Shown: piece by piece, positions 27,122-35,621 of the stretch | Layout: the number at the start of each line of letters is the position of its first letter | Numbering within the stretch: position 1 is the first letter of the stretch | Source of the DNA: Chloroflexota bacterium | Lineage (GTDB): Bacteria > Chloroflexota > Dehalococcoidia > Lucifugimonadales > UBA3495 | DNA length: 53,143 nt | NCBI GenBank assembly: GCA_002721995.1 | Contig: PBMF01000007.1 | Coordinates: 86,889 to 140,031, forward strand | Direction: 5' to 3' | Made by a program: the position numbers and the translations under genes | The notes under the pieces: model-generated | What the model saw: the letters and a program-made list of their open reading frames with translations, nothing else | Database searches by the model: none | Told to the model about the DNA's origin: nothing

Positions 27122-28321
27122 TTGAGCGAACAAGCCCTGGAAGGGGTCAAGGTATTGGACCTTACCCACCACATAGCGGGCCCCTACTGCACCAAATTGC
27201 TGGCGGACTTCGGGGCCCAGGTCACCAAGATAGAACGTCCCGGCGGCGACCCGGCCCGGCGCATGGGGCCCTTCTTCCACGACGAGGTAGACCCGGAGAA
27301 GAGCCTGGTCTTCGCCTACCTGAACACCAACAAGGAGAGCGTGACCCTGAACCTGAAAACGGAGCAGGGCATTCAGGTGCTGAAGGCTCTGGTGGCGGAA
27401 TCGGACGTGCTGGTGGAGAATTTCTCGCCCCGGGTCATGCCTTCTCTGGGACTGGGCTACCAGTCTCTGAAAGAGATAAATCCCGGCCTGGTCATGACCT
27501 CCATCTCCAACTTCGGCCAGACCGGTCCCTACCGCGACTACAAGGCCGCCGACATCGTGGAGTACGCCCTGGGCGGACTGCTCTACATCTTCGGCGCCTA
27601 CGACCGGGAGCCGGTGAAACACGCCTTCAACCAGGCCCAGTTCAAGGCTGGGACTGACGGCGCTTCCGCCACGCTGATGGCCGCCTACCACCAGCGCCTC
27701 ACCGGCCAGGGCCAGCAGGTGGACATCTCCATTCAAGAAGCGGTGGCCACGGGCCTGCGGGACGTGGTCAACAACTACACCTACACCGGGGCGGTTCGCC
27801 GCCGCCAGCCAAATCACAGCGGCGACCTGCAGCGCATCCGGGCCAGCTCAGACGGGTATGTCCTGCCCAACCCCGGCTTAGGCGCCGGCGTGAACTGGAA
27901 TGTCCTGACGGAGTTCCTGGGCCTGCCCGAACTGGACGACGAAAAGTTTAACACCGCCTCGGCCCGCCTGGTCAATGCCGAGGAACTGGGCAAGATCCTG
28001 GACGACCACTTCATCAAGCAGAACAAATACGACGTGTTCTACGCCTCCCACGAGAAGCGTTTCATCTTCGGCGTGGTGCAGTCGCCCGAAGAGGTGATGG
28101 CCAACGCCCAGTTCGCGGCCAGAAATTACTTCGTGGACATCGACCACCCAACACTGGGCACCCTCAAATACCCCGGCGCTCCCTTCGAGATGAGCGCCAC
28201 CCCATGGGAGGCCCAGAGTCCGGCGCCCACCATCGGACAGCACAACCAGGAAGTCCTGGGCCAACGCCTGGGCTACAGCAGCGAAGACCTGGCCCAGATG
28301 CGGGCCACGGATATCATCTAG
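27122..28321 (+). CDS. CaiB/BaiF (class III) CoA-transferase, catalytic Asp apparently replaced
   Basis: 399 residues, standard for class III CoA-transferases. It begins GVKVLDLTHHIAGPYCTKLLADFGA and has NTNKESVTLNLKTEQG and VENFSPRVMPSLGLGY. Before the helix leading to TGQGQQVDIS, the position of the catalytic Asp of formyl-CoA transferase (GD) aligns by eye with Gln in NQAQFKAGTDG. The gene at 45537 shares this Gln. It is followed 18 bases later by a canonical family member with Asp, so the two may form a heteromeric enzyme like the two-gene succinyl-CoA:benzylsuccinate or malate transferases. TTG start at 27122 after GGAGAC. Function: CoA transfer between carboxylates. Confidence 0.9.
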   Translation: MSEQALEGVKVLDLTHHIAGPYCTKLLADFGAQVTKIERPGGDPARRMGPFFHDEVDPEKSLVFAYLNTNKESVTLNLKTEQGIQVLKALVAESDVLVENFSPRVMPSLGLGYQSLKEINPGLVMTSISNFGQTGPYRDYKAADIVEYALGGLLYIFGAYDREPVKHAFNQAQFKAGTDGASATLMAAYHQRLTGQGQQVDISIQEAVATGLRDVVNNYTYTGAVRRRQPNHSGDLQRIRASSDGYVLPNPGLGAGVNWNVLTEFLGLPELDDEKFNTASARLVNAEELGKILDDHFIKQNKYDVFYASHEKRFIFGVVQSPEEVMANAQFAARNYFVDIDHPTLGTLKYPGAPFEMSATPWEAQSPAPTIGQHNQEVLGQRLGYSSEDLAQMRATDII

Positions 28322-28339
28322 AGGGAGCAACGACAACAG

Positions 28340-29686
28340 ATGCCCGCGCCACTGGAAGGCATACGAATCATCGAGATGGGCCAGCTCATCGCCATCCCCT
28401 TCGCCATGAAGATGCTGGCCGATATGGGGGCCCAGGTCATCCGCCTGGAGTCCACCGGCCGCCTGGAAAGCTACCGGGGTGACTCGGTCTACCAGAACGA
28501 TATTTCCGGCGAGTTCTGGAACAAGGGCGCCAACTTCTACGAGCAGAACCGGAACAAGCTGGGCATCACCCTGGACCTGGCGCAGCCCCAGGGCCTGGCC
28601 ATACTCGAGGAACTGATCTCGGTGTCGGACATCTTCGCCGAGAATTTCACCCCCAGGGTTATCAAGAACTTCGGTCTGGAATACGAGGACCTGAAGAAGC
28701 TGAAGCCCGACCTGATCATGGTTTCTTCCACGGGCTACGGGTTCTACGGTCCCTGGGCAAACTTCGGGGCCACGGGCCCGGCCACCGAGGGCGCTGCGGG
28801 ACTGGCCTACCAGACCGGCTATATCGGCGGCTCGCCGGTGATGGCCGAGATCCCATACACCGATTACACCTCGGGCGAGCATACGGTCTTCGCGGTGATG
28901 GCCGCCCTGATGCACCGCCTGCGCACCGGCAACGGGCAGTTTGTGGATGTCTCCCAGACCCAGGCCACCAGCTCCACCATCCCCGAGGTGTTGATGGACT
29001 ACTCGGCCAACGGGCGTTCCGGTGAGCGCATGGGCAACCAGGACGTGGCCATGGCGCCCCACGGCTGCTACCCCTGCCAGGGCGACGACCGGTGGGTGAC
29101 CTTCGCCGTTGCCACCGACGACGAATGGCTCGCGTTATGTAAAGTGCTGGAGCAGGCCGGCTGGGCAATCGACCCGAGGTTTGAGGACGCCATCAGCCGC
29201 TGGCAGAACCGGAACGAGCTGGATGCTCTGATCGGGCCGGTGACCAACTCCTGGAACGCCCACGAATTGATGACGGCGCTGCAGCAGGCGGGCGTGGCCG
29301 CCGGTGCGGTCCTGGACAGCAAGGATCTGCTCTTTGACCCCCATCTGATGGAACGGGATTTCTACGAGGTTGTCAACCATCACGAGAGCACCGGCATCCC
29401 GCCCCTGCCCTATGCCAGCCGCCCCTGGAAGCTGTCGGAAACTCCGGCGGTGAAGGGGCGTGCCGCGCCTCTCATGGGCCAGCACAACTCTCAAGTGCTG
29501 GGAGAACTGCTGGGCAAGACGGCTGATGAGATGACCACGCTCGAGGAACTGGGAATCATCGGCTACGGCCCTACCACCCCTCGTCCGGTGCAGCGTCCAC
29601 CCCTGGAAGAGCAGGTGCGCCAGGGCCGGATGCAGCGCTTCGAGACCGATTTCGAAAAACAGGTCCGCCGGGCCTTCCCGTCCTGA
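28340..29686 (+). CDS. CaiB/BaiF (class III) CoA-transferase
   Basis: 448 residues, longer than usual by a C-terminal tail (from about 400, Pro/Arg-rich TPRPVQRPPLEEQVRQGR). The N-terminus is GIRIIEMGQLIAIPFAMKMLADMGA. It has VENFTPRV-type block AENFTPRVIKNFGLEY and the catalytic-Asp segment YTDYTSGEH (about 173-181) before RTGNGQFVDVSQTQ. It follows its Gln-bearing paralogue (27122-28321) by 18 bases and ends the operon just before a strong terminator. Moves CoA from an acyl-CoA donor to an organic acid without a covalent CoA-Glu intermediate of class I enzymes; uses an aspartyl-CoA mixed anhydride. Acid unknown. Confidence 0.9.
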   Translation: MPAPLEGIRIIEMGQLIAIPFAMKMLADMGAQVIRLESTGRLESYRGDSVYQNDISGEFWNKGANFYEQNRNKLGITLDLAQPQGLAILEELISVSDIFAENFTPRVIKNFGLEYEDLKKLKPDLIMVSSTGYGFYGPWANFGATGPATEGAAGLAYQTGYIGGSPVMAEIPYTDYTSGEHTVFAVMAALMHRLRTGNGQFVDVSQTQATSSTIPEVLMDYSANGRSGERMGNQDVAMAPHGCYPCQGDDRWVTFAVATDDEWLALCKVLEQAGWAIDPRFEDAISRWQNRNELDALIGPVTNSWNAHELMTALQQAGVAAGAVLDSKDLLFDPHLMERDFYEVVNHHESTGIPPLPYASRPWKLSETPAVKGRAAPLMGQHNSQVLGELLGKTADEMTTLEELGIIGYGPTTPRPVQRPPLEEQVRQGRMQRFETDFEKQVRRAFPS

Positions 29687-29717
29687 GGGTGATTCTGCAA
29701 TCATTCTGATCGGCTCA

Positions 29718-29752
29718 AAAAAGAGCCCCGGTTTTTCCGGGGCTCTTTGTTT
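29718..29752 (+). terminator. Rho-independent terminator ending the acyl-CoA run
   Basis: Stem AAAGAGCCCCGG / CCGGGGCTCTTT with a five-T loop, followed by GTTT. It lies 31 bases past the stop of the CaiB gene. The flanking A run makes it usable from the opposite strand too, for the convergent gene at 29780-30337. Confidence 0.9.
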
Positions 29753-29779
29753 CCAACTTGGGCTGAAGCCGGTTTATCG

Positions 29780-30337
29780 TTAGCGGAAAAAATTCAGTCC
29801 TGATTGCTCGGTGGTCCAGTCTTCATAGACGAAGGGGTTCACCGGCGCGTTACGGTCGAAGGGCTTGAACCAGTCGTTGAAGTCGATGTTGTTGGGACGG
29901 GGCCTATGGTTCGGACCCAGGTGTTCTTCCCTGTTGCCCGCTTCGTATAGCTGCAAGAAGTCCGTGTCGCGAAACGCCTGGGAGACGAATCCCCGGTAGT
30001 CCGCTTCCTCCCGTTTCACTTCCCGCAAAAGAGCCGTCCCCTGTTCGATCAACACATGGAGGGCCAGAGCCTCGGCCGTGCATCGTGGCACCGGGGTGAC
30101 CCGTTCGGGTTGGGCCAATCTATCGGCCACGGAGCACATGCAAATGATGAACCTGCGGCAGAAAAGGGATGTATAGCGGGAGACGTATTGCTCCGGAAGA
30201 ACGCCGGAGACACGCTCTATCTTGTCGACCTCTGTGGGCGACAGGTGGAAATACCCGTCCAGGAAATCTGAATAGGCGATATCCAGGGCGATCCTGTGAT
30301 TTTCTGGAAGTTCCTCATTCCAAGCGTCGGCAATCAT
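29780..30337 (-). CDS. Uncharacterised protein, family not recognised
   Basis: 185 residues. Mostly helical, acidic and aromatic-rich, with three Cys close together (LFCRRFIICMCS, about 59-70) and a Pro/Asn/Trp-rich C-terminal third (NNIDFNDWFKPFDRNAP, then FVYEDWTTEQSG). No membrane helix, signal peptide or nucleotide-binding motif. It is a single gene on the minus strand between two strong terminators, so it is an independent unit. Codon use resembles its neighbours and no convincing rival frame overlaps it, hence it is probably a real protein. No function is proposed. Confidence 0.75.
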   Translation of the reverse strand: MIADAWNEELPENHRIALDIAYSDFLDGYFHLSPTEVDKIERVSGVLPEQYVSRYTSLFCRRFIICMCSVADRLAQPERVTPVPRCTAEALALHVLIEQGTALLREVKREEADYRGFVSQAFRDTDFLQLYEAGNREEHLGPNHRPRPNNIDFNDWFKPFDRNAPVNPFVYEDWTTEQSGLNFFR

Positions 30338-30437
30338 ACGGACCCTTCTCTCCGTGAACGCTCCCGTATCTCCCAGCCTGGCCCGCGAGGCAAACCGGCT
30401 GGGCAGGGTAGCAGCTAGACCGTCATGGGGATAAAAA

Positions 30438-30467
30438 GTTGGGGCGCGGTGTCGCCGCGCCCCTTTT
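30438..30467 (-). terminator. Rho-independent terminator after leuD
   Basis: Nine-base stem GGGGCGCGG / CCGCGCCCC with a five-base loop. T4 follows on the plus strand and A5, that is U5 for minus-strand transcripts, follows on the other side. It sits about 26 bases beyond the leuD stop. Confidence 0.85.
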
Positions 30468-30492
30468 GTGTTCGCTGTGAGTGTTGCCGTGG

Positions 30493-31086
30493 CTACAGGC
30501 CGTGTTTGGCCTCGTAATCGCTGATGTCATTCTCCATGCGGAGGGTCAGGCCGATGTCGTCCAGGCCGTTGACCAGCGCGTCCTTACGGGCGGAATCAAT
30601 CTCGAAGGAGATGGATATCTCCTCGCTCTCGTCCCAGACCCGTTGGGCCAAAAGGTCGATGTTGAGTTGGATGCCGGGGTCGGACTCGGCCTTGTCCATG
30701 ATCTCCCGCACCTGCTCGGGGGGAAGGACCAGGGGCAGCACGCCGTTCTTGAAACAGTTGTTGTAGAAGATGTCGGCGAAGCTGGTGGAGATGATACACT
30801 TGATGCCATAGTCCCTGAGGGCCCAGGGCGCGTGTTCCCGGGAGGAACCGCAGCCGAAGTTGGGGCCGGCCACCAGCACGTTGGCGTTCCGGTATTCCGG
30901 CTTGTTCAGAACAAAGTCGGGGTTCTCACTGCCGTCGGCGTTGTACCGCCAGGAGGAGAACAGGGCGTCCTCGAAGCCGGTGCGCTCGATGCTCTTCAGG
31001 TAGACCGCGGGGATGATCTGGTCGGTATCGATGTTGACGCGGTCCAGGGGTGCGACCACACCGTTCAGTTTTACAAATGCGTCCAT
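30493..31086 (-). CDS. leuD: 3-isopropylmalate dehydratase small subunit
   Basis: 197 residues, typical for the swivel-domain subunit. Conserved blocks: [19 protein letters not shown] (about 9-27), the substrate-specificity region beginning near [15 protein letters not shown], and [17 protein letters not shown] (about 74-90). With LeuC it isomerises 2-isopropylmalate to 3-isopropylmalate in leucine biosynthesis. It follows leuC by 33 bases on the minus strand and is closed by a terminator. The related homoaconitase or citraconate family is possible, but the length and the paired large subunit support the leucine pathway. Confidence 0.93.
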   Translation of the reverse strand: MDAFVKLNGVVAPLDRVNIDTDQIIPAVYLKSIERTGFEDALFSSWRYNADGSENPDFVLNKPEYRNANVLVAGPNFGCGSSREHAPWALRDYGIKCIISTSFADIFYNNCFKNGVLPLVLPPEQVREIMDKAESDPGIQLNIDLLAQRVWDESEEISISFEIDSARKDALVNGLDDIGLTLRMENDISDYEAKHGL

Positions 31087-31119
31087 GTTGTTCTGTCAGT
31101 CTCCTAGTATTGGTGGGGC

Positions 31120-32520
31120 CTAGAGGTCTCTCACGTCGACGAAGTGGCCGGCGATGGCCGCTGCCGCCGCCATGGCTGGGCTGACCAAGTGGGTTCGCCC
31201 GCCCTTGCCCTGGCGTCCTTCGAAGTTGCGGTTGGAGGTGGAGGCACAGCGCTGTCCGGGGGACAGGATGTCCGGGTTCATGCCCAGACACATGGAGCAG
31301 CCGGCCACCCGCCAGTCGACACCGGCCTCGGTGAGGATCCTGTCCAGGCCCTCGTCTTCCGCCTCTTTCTTGATCTTGGCCGAGCCGGGCACCACCATGG
31401 CGTAGACATCGTCGTGGACCTTCTTGCCCTTGACCACCTCAGCGGCGGCGCGGATGTCTTCCAGCCGGGCGTTGGTGCAGGCCCCGACGAAGATGCGGTC
31501 GATCTTTATGTCCTGAATGGCCATGCCGGCCTTCAGGTCCATGTACTCCAGGGCCCGGGTCCACGCGTCGCGGGTGTTCTCGTCCTCGGCGTCGGTGGGG
31601 TTGGGTATGTTGCCGGTGATGGGCGCCACCATGCCCGGAGTCGTGCCCCAGGTCACATGGGGGACCAGTTCAGAAGCGTCCAGCTCCACCACCTTGTCAT
31701 ACTTGGCGTCGGGGTCGGTAGTCAACTTCTTCCAGCGCTCGACGGCGGCGTCGAAGTCGGCGCCCTGGGGAGCGAATTGGCGGCCCCTCAGATATTCGAA
31801 GGTCGTCTCGTCGGGGGCGATCATGCCGGCCCTGGCCCCGGCCTCGATGCTCATGTTACAGACCGTCATGCGGCCGTCCATGGACAGGCTGCGGATGGCC
31901 TCGCCGGTGTACTCGATGACATGCCCCACACCGCCGTAGACGCCGATCTTGCCGATGATGGCCAGGATGATGTCCTTGGCGGTGACGCCTCTGGGAAGCT
32001 GTCCGTTGACCCGAACTTCCATGGTGTCGGGCTTGAACTGGCGCAGGGTCTGGGTGGCCAGCACGTGTTCCACCTCAGAAGTTCCGATGCCGATGGCGAA
32101 GGCGCCCAGGGCGCCGTGGGTGGAGGTGTGGCTGTCGCCGCAGACAACGGTCTTGCCCGGCTGGGTGTAGCCCAAGTCCGGCCCAATCACGTGGACGATG
32201 CCCTGCAGGGGGCTGAACCGGTCGTAGAGGGTAACGCCAAACTCGGCGCAGTTGCGGTCCAAGGCGTCAAGCTGCGCCTTGGAAACTTCATCGGTGACGG
32301 GGAGGGACAGGTCCCAGGTGGGGGTGTTGTGGTCGGCGGTGGCCACGGTAAGGTCCAAACGCCTGACCTTACGTCCGTTCATCCTCAGGCCGTCAAAGGC
32401 CTGGGGGGAGGTGACTTCGTGGACCAGGTGCAGGTCGATGTATATGACCGCGGGTTCGCCCGGTTCTTGGACAACCACGTGGTCTTCCCAGATCTTTTCG
32501 AACATCGTCTTAGGGGGCAT
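31120..32520 (-). CDS. leuC: 3-isopropylmalate dehydratase large subunit
   Basis: 466 residues, the bacterial LeuC length. It starts [15 protein letters not shown] and contains the substrate region [20 protein letters not shown] (about 121-140). The three [4Fe-4S] cysteines are in [11 protein letters not shown] (about 348) and [12 protein letters not shown] (about 408-411). Catalyses dehydration/rehydration of isopropylmalate with LeuD. ATG at 32520 with GAGGA about 8 bases upstream. An extended -10 promoter lies 144-149 bases upstream, giving a structured leader of about 137 bases that could carry control. leuA and leuB are not in the window. Confidence 0.95.
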   Translation of the reverse strand: MPPKTMFEKIWEDHVVVQEPGEPAVIYIDLHLVHEVTSPQAFDGLRMNGRKVRRLDLTVATADHNTPTWDLSLPVTDEVSKAQLDALDRNCAEFGVTLYDRFSPLQGIVHVIGPDLGYTQPGKTVVCGDSHTSTHGALGAFAIGIGTSEVEHVLATQTLRQFKPDTMEVRVNGQLPRGVTAKDIILAIIGKIGVYGGVGHVIEYTGEAIRSLSMDGRMTVCNMSIEAGARAGMIAPDETTFEYLRGRQFAPQGADFDAAVERWKKLTTDPDAKYDKVVELDASELVPHVTWGTTPGMVAPITGNIPNPTDAEDENTRDAWTRALEYMDLKAGMAIQDIKIDRIFVGACTNARLEDIRAAAEVVKGKKVHDDVYAMVVPGSAKIKKEAEDEGLDRILTEAGVDWRVAGCSMCLGMNPDILSPGQRCASTSNRNFEGRQGKGGRTHLVSPAMAAAAAIAGHFVDVRDL

Positions 32521-32663
32521 TTGGGTCTTCCTCAGTAAGTAAAATTCCGGTCATCGGCCTAACCGCCGCCGGGAGACGCTTTTCTGGGCCTGTCTCCCCG
32601 GTCCTGACCGGACCGCCCCAAAACACCCTGACCACGCCTAATCTGGGCGACAAAACCGCGGGT

Positions 32664-32672
32664 ATTATAGCA
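32664..32672 (-). promoter_or_regulatory. Extended -10 promoter of leuCD
   Basis: Minus-strand TGCTATAAT: a perfect TATAAT preceded by TG one base upstream. No good -35 at 16-18 bases, which is normal for extended -10 promoters. Start of transcription near 32657. Confidence 0.65.
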
Positions 32673-32822
32673 CCAACCAGCTAGAGCGCGGCACCGGACC
32701 ACGCCAGGCCTCAACGGGCCAAAACGGGTAGAGCCTTGGGCGGGTTGGTGGTAAACTGGCACTACGCATTCTGGGAAGCCAAACGCCGAACAGACCGACG
32801 TGCTGTTTTGGCCTGCAATTAC

Positions 32823-32844
32823 CCGCTTTCACAGCGGTTTTTTT
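32823..32844 (+). terminator. Terminator-like hairpin upstream of the M1 aminopeptidase
   Basis: Stem CCGCT / AGCGG with a five-base loop and seven T residues. It ends about 60 bases before the start codon and no + strand gene precedes it. This suggests a short RNA (perhaps about 100 bases, with GCCAAA/TTTGGC pairing near 32777 and 32809) or an attenuator of the aminopeptidase. Confidence 0.5.
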
Positions 32845-32905
32845 GTTCCCGATTTCAGGTATGGCGGGCCGCGGGAGTCGGCCCAATTGCTCTATGGAGG
32901 AACCA

Positions 32906-35488
32906 ATGCCCTCATCCGAAGCGGTGGTCTTGCCTGAGACCACCCTCCCAAGCAAGTACCGCATCACACTCCAGCCCAATCTGGACGACTTCACCTTCAA
33001 GGGTGAACAGAGCATCGATCTGAAGGTCCTGGAAGAGACTTCCACCATCGTTCTCAACGCCATGGAACTGGAGATCGCTTCGGCCACCCTCCACGCCAAT
33101 GGGACGACGCTCACCACAAAGTCCGTTTCCATGGACAGTGAGTCGCAGACGGCCACCCTGGACTTCGGAGAGACCATCCAGCCCGGCGACGGCAGGCTGG
33201 AGATGTCATTCACCGGGATACTGAACGACAAATTGCTGGGCTTCTACCGCTCGGAATACACCTCCCAAGAAGGCGAGACCCGTTACCTGGCAACCACCCA
33301 ATTCGAGCCCACCGATGCCCGCCGGGCCTTTCCCTGCTGGGACGAACCGGCCAAGAAGGCCACCTTCCAGGTGACACTGGTCTTCTCCGATGAGTTCGAG
33401 GCTGTCTCCAACACCCCCGCAGTGGAAGAAGCCGTCCCGGGCCCCGGCCTCAAGTCCGTCCGATTCGCCGAGACGCCCGTCATGTCCACCTATCTGTTGG
33501 CCTTCGTGGTGGGCAACCTGGTTTCAGTGGAAGAACGGGCCGCCAACGGCACCAAGGTCGGCGTCTGGACCACCCCGGGCAAGGAGAACCAGGCCGCCTT
33601 CGCCCTGGATACCTCGGTCAAACTATTGGGTTACTTTAACGATTATTTCGGCATCCCCTATCCCTTGGCCAAGCTCGACCACATCGCCATACCCGATTTC
33701 GCCGCCGGCGCCATGGAGAACTGGGGCGCGGTCACCTACCGGGAGACCGCCCTTCTGGTCGACCCCGAAAATTCGTCCGCCGGCACCCGCCAGCGCGTGG
33801 CCGAAGTGATCGCCCACGAGATGGCCCACATGTGGTTCGGCGACCTGGTGACCATGGAATGGTGGGATGACCTGTGGCTGAACGAAAGCTTTGCCTCCTG
33901 GATGGGCAACAAGGCCGTGGACTGGCTCTTCCCCGAGTGGGAGATGTGGACCCAGTTCGTGAATATGGACACCAACCGGGCGCTCAGCCTGGACGGGTTG
34001 AAGAACTCCCATCCAATAGAACAGGAAGTGAAGAACCCGGACGAGGTGAGCCAGCTATTCGACGCCATCAGCTACAGCAAGGGCGCCTCGGTGATCCGCA
34101 TGCTGGAGAACTTCCTGGGGCCTGAGACCTTCCGCAAGGGGCTGAACCGCTACCTGTCGGGGCACATGTACGCCAACGCCCGGACCCAGGACCTGTGGTC
34201 GGCATTGGAGACCGAGTCCGGTCAGCCGGTGACGGCCATCATGGACTCGTGGGTGAAGCAGATGGGTTACCCGGTGCTCCAGGTGGAGACAGGCCAGAGC
34301 GACGGACAGACCCAGATATCGGTGACCCAGGAACGGTTCGTCTACGACCGCCTGCTGGGCGACAGCGAACCAGACCCCGAGGTCTGGCGTGTGCCCTTCA
34401 GCGTCAGCCAGGGCGGAGAGGAGTCCGCGGTCACGGTGATGAACGGACGGCATGCCCAGGTGGATATCCCTGCCGGTAACAATAGCTGGATCAAGGTTAA
34501 CCCGAACCAGAACGGATTTTACCGGGTCAATTACACGGCCGACGACTGGCAGAAGCTGGTCGCGCCGATAAGTTCCCTGGAACTCTCGGCCACCGACCGG
34601 CTGGGTGTCCAGAACGACGCCTATGCCCTGTCCCGGGCGGGGCTGCTGCCCGTTACCCAGTTCCTTTCCCTGGCCCAGGCCTACCAGAACGAGGACGACG
34701 CATCGGTCTGGGGGGACCTGGCCAGCAACCTACGGGACATTGAGCAGTTGGTTGCCAGTGAACCGGTGCATCCCTCCTACCAGAAATTCGCCCGGGACCT
34801 GTTCGCTCCCGCGGCACGGCGCGCCGGCTGGGAAGCCAAACCCGGTGAGGGCCACCTGGACGCCCTGCTCCGCTCCACCGTGCTCAGCCAGGCCGGAAGT
34901 TACGACGACACGGAAATTACGGCACAGGCAACGGCCCTGTTCCAGCAGTATCTGCAGGACCGCGAGTCCCTGAGGCCGGACCTGCGCGGCGTGGTGTTTG
35001 CCTTGGCGGCCCAAGCAGGAGGCAACGAAGTCTACGACAGCATCTGGGGGTTGCAGGGAGAGACCGACCTGGCCGAAGAGAAGATCCGGCTGCTCATGGC
35101 CCTGACCCGGTTCCAGGACCCGGCGCTTCTCACCAAGACCCTGGAAGACTCCCTGTCCAGCAAGGTCCGTTCCCAGGACTCCATCACGGTGGTCACCGGT
35201 GTGGCCGGAAACCCCAAGGGCCGGGACCTGGCCTGGGAATTCGTGAAGTCCAACTGGGGCGAGTTCGACCGGCGCTACGGCGGCGGCGGGTTCGGCCTCA
35301 TGCGGCTGGTCTCCATCTGCAGCTACTTCAACTCCCAGGAGAAGGCCGACGAGGTGGACAGCTTCTTCGGCGAGCACCCCGCGCCGGCGGCGGAGCGTAC
35401 CATCCGGCAGGCCATGGAACGGGTGCGGCTGAACATCAAGTGGCTGGAGCAAAACCGCTCGGAACTGACCAACTTCTTCTCCGGGTAG
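32906..35488 (+). CDS. M1-family zinc aminopeptidase (aminopeptidase N type)
   Basis: 860 residues from the ATG at 32906, which has GGAGG 5 bases upstream; an open frame continues to 32843 but lacks a Shine-Dalgarno. The exopeptidase motif GAMEN (about 268-272) and the zinc site HEMAHMWFGDL with downstream Glu in WLNESFASW (HExxH-x18-E, about 304-327) are intact. The transition-state Tyr is in ISYSKGASVIRML (about 390). The C-terminal ERAP1-like helical domain (about 535-850) is complete. It removes neutral or basic N-terminal residues from peptides; no signal peptide, so probably cytosolic. Monocistronic, preceded by a terminator-like hairpin. Confidence 0.95.
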   Translation: MPSSEAVVLPETTLPSKYRITLQPNLDDFTFKGEQSIDLKVLEETSTIVLNAMELEIASATLHANGTTLTTKSVSMDSESQTATLDFGETIQPGDGRLEMSFTGILNDKLLGFYRSEYTSQEGETRYLATTQFEPTDARRAFPCWDEPAKKATFQVTLVFSDEFEAVSNTPAVEEAVPGPGLKSVRFAETPVMSTYLLAFVVGNLVSVEERAANGTKVGVWTTPGKENQAAFALDTSVKLLGYFNDYFGIPYPLAKLDHIAIPDFAAGAMENWGAVTYRETALLVDPENSSAGTRQRVAEVIAHEMAHMWFGDLVTMEWWDDLWLNESFASWMGNKAVDWLFPEWEMWTQFVNMDTNRALSLDGLKNSHPIEQEVKNPDEVSQLFDAISYSKGASVIRMLENFLGPETFRKGLNRYLSGHMYANARTQDLWSALETESGQPVTAIMDSWVKQMGYPVLQVETGQSDGQTQISVTQERFVYDRLLGDSEPDPEVWRVPFSVSQGGEESAVTVMNGRHAQVDIPAGNNSWIKVNPNQNGFYRVNYTADDWQKLVAPISSLELSATDRLGVQNDAYALSRAGLLPVTQFLSLAQAYQNEDDASVWGDLASNLRDIEQLVASEPVHPSYQKFARDLFAPAARRAGWEAKPGEGHLDALLRSTVLSQAGSYDDTEITAQATALFQQYLQDRESLRPDLRGVVFALAAQAGGNEVYDSIWGLQGETDLAEEKIRLLMALTRFQDPALLTKTLEDSLSSKVRSQDSITVVTGVAGNPKGRDLAWEFVKSNWGEFDRRYGGGGFGLMRLVSICSYFNSQEKADEVDSFFGEHPAPAAERTIRQAMERVRLNIKWLEQNRSELTNFFSG

Positions 35489-35555
35489 ACCGGGAGAGAA
35501 GAGACCCAACTCCGATGGCGTTCGGCGGCGTCCGGTTTCCAGTTCCCTGGGCCGG

Positions 35556-35564
35556 TGCTACAAT
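35556..35564 (+). promoter_or_regulatory. Extended -10 promoter of metH
   Basis: TGCTACAAT: TG, one base, then TACAAT, with no clear -35. Transcription would start near 35571, giving a leader of about 50 bases. That is too short for a cobalamin or SAM riboswitch. Confidence 0.55.
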
Positions 35565-35621
35565 CCTAGCTTGCCCGGCTCAAATTTGTTCTTTCGAAAC
35601 CTGATAACCCTCTGAATTCTT

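Larger units (their letters stand above)
32521..32905. other. Divergent intergenic region between leuC and the M1 aminopeptidase
   Basis: 385 bases with no credible gene. On the minus strand it holds the leuC promoter and a leader with two hairpins: CGGTCC/GGACCG near 32595-32612 and GGGAGAC/GTCTCCC near 32570-32597. On the plus strand a terminator-like hairpin with U7 (32823-32844) ends about 60 bases before the aminopeptidase start. Confidence 0.5.

Noticed and set aside
32521-32760. A T-box or SAM riboswitch in the leuC leader
   Set aside because: Two hairpins are seen but none of the conserved core motifs of those classes, and no terminator follows.
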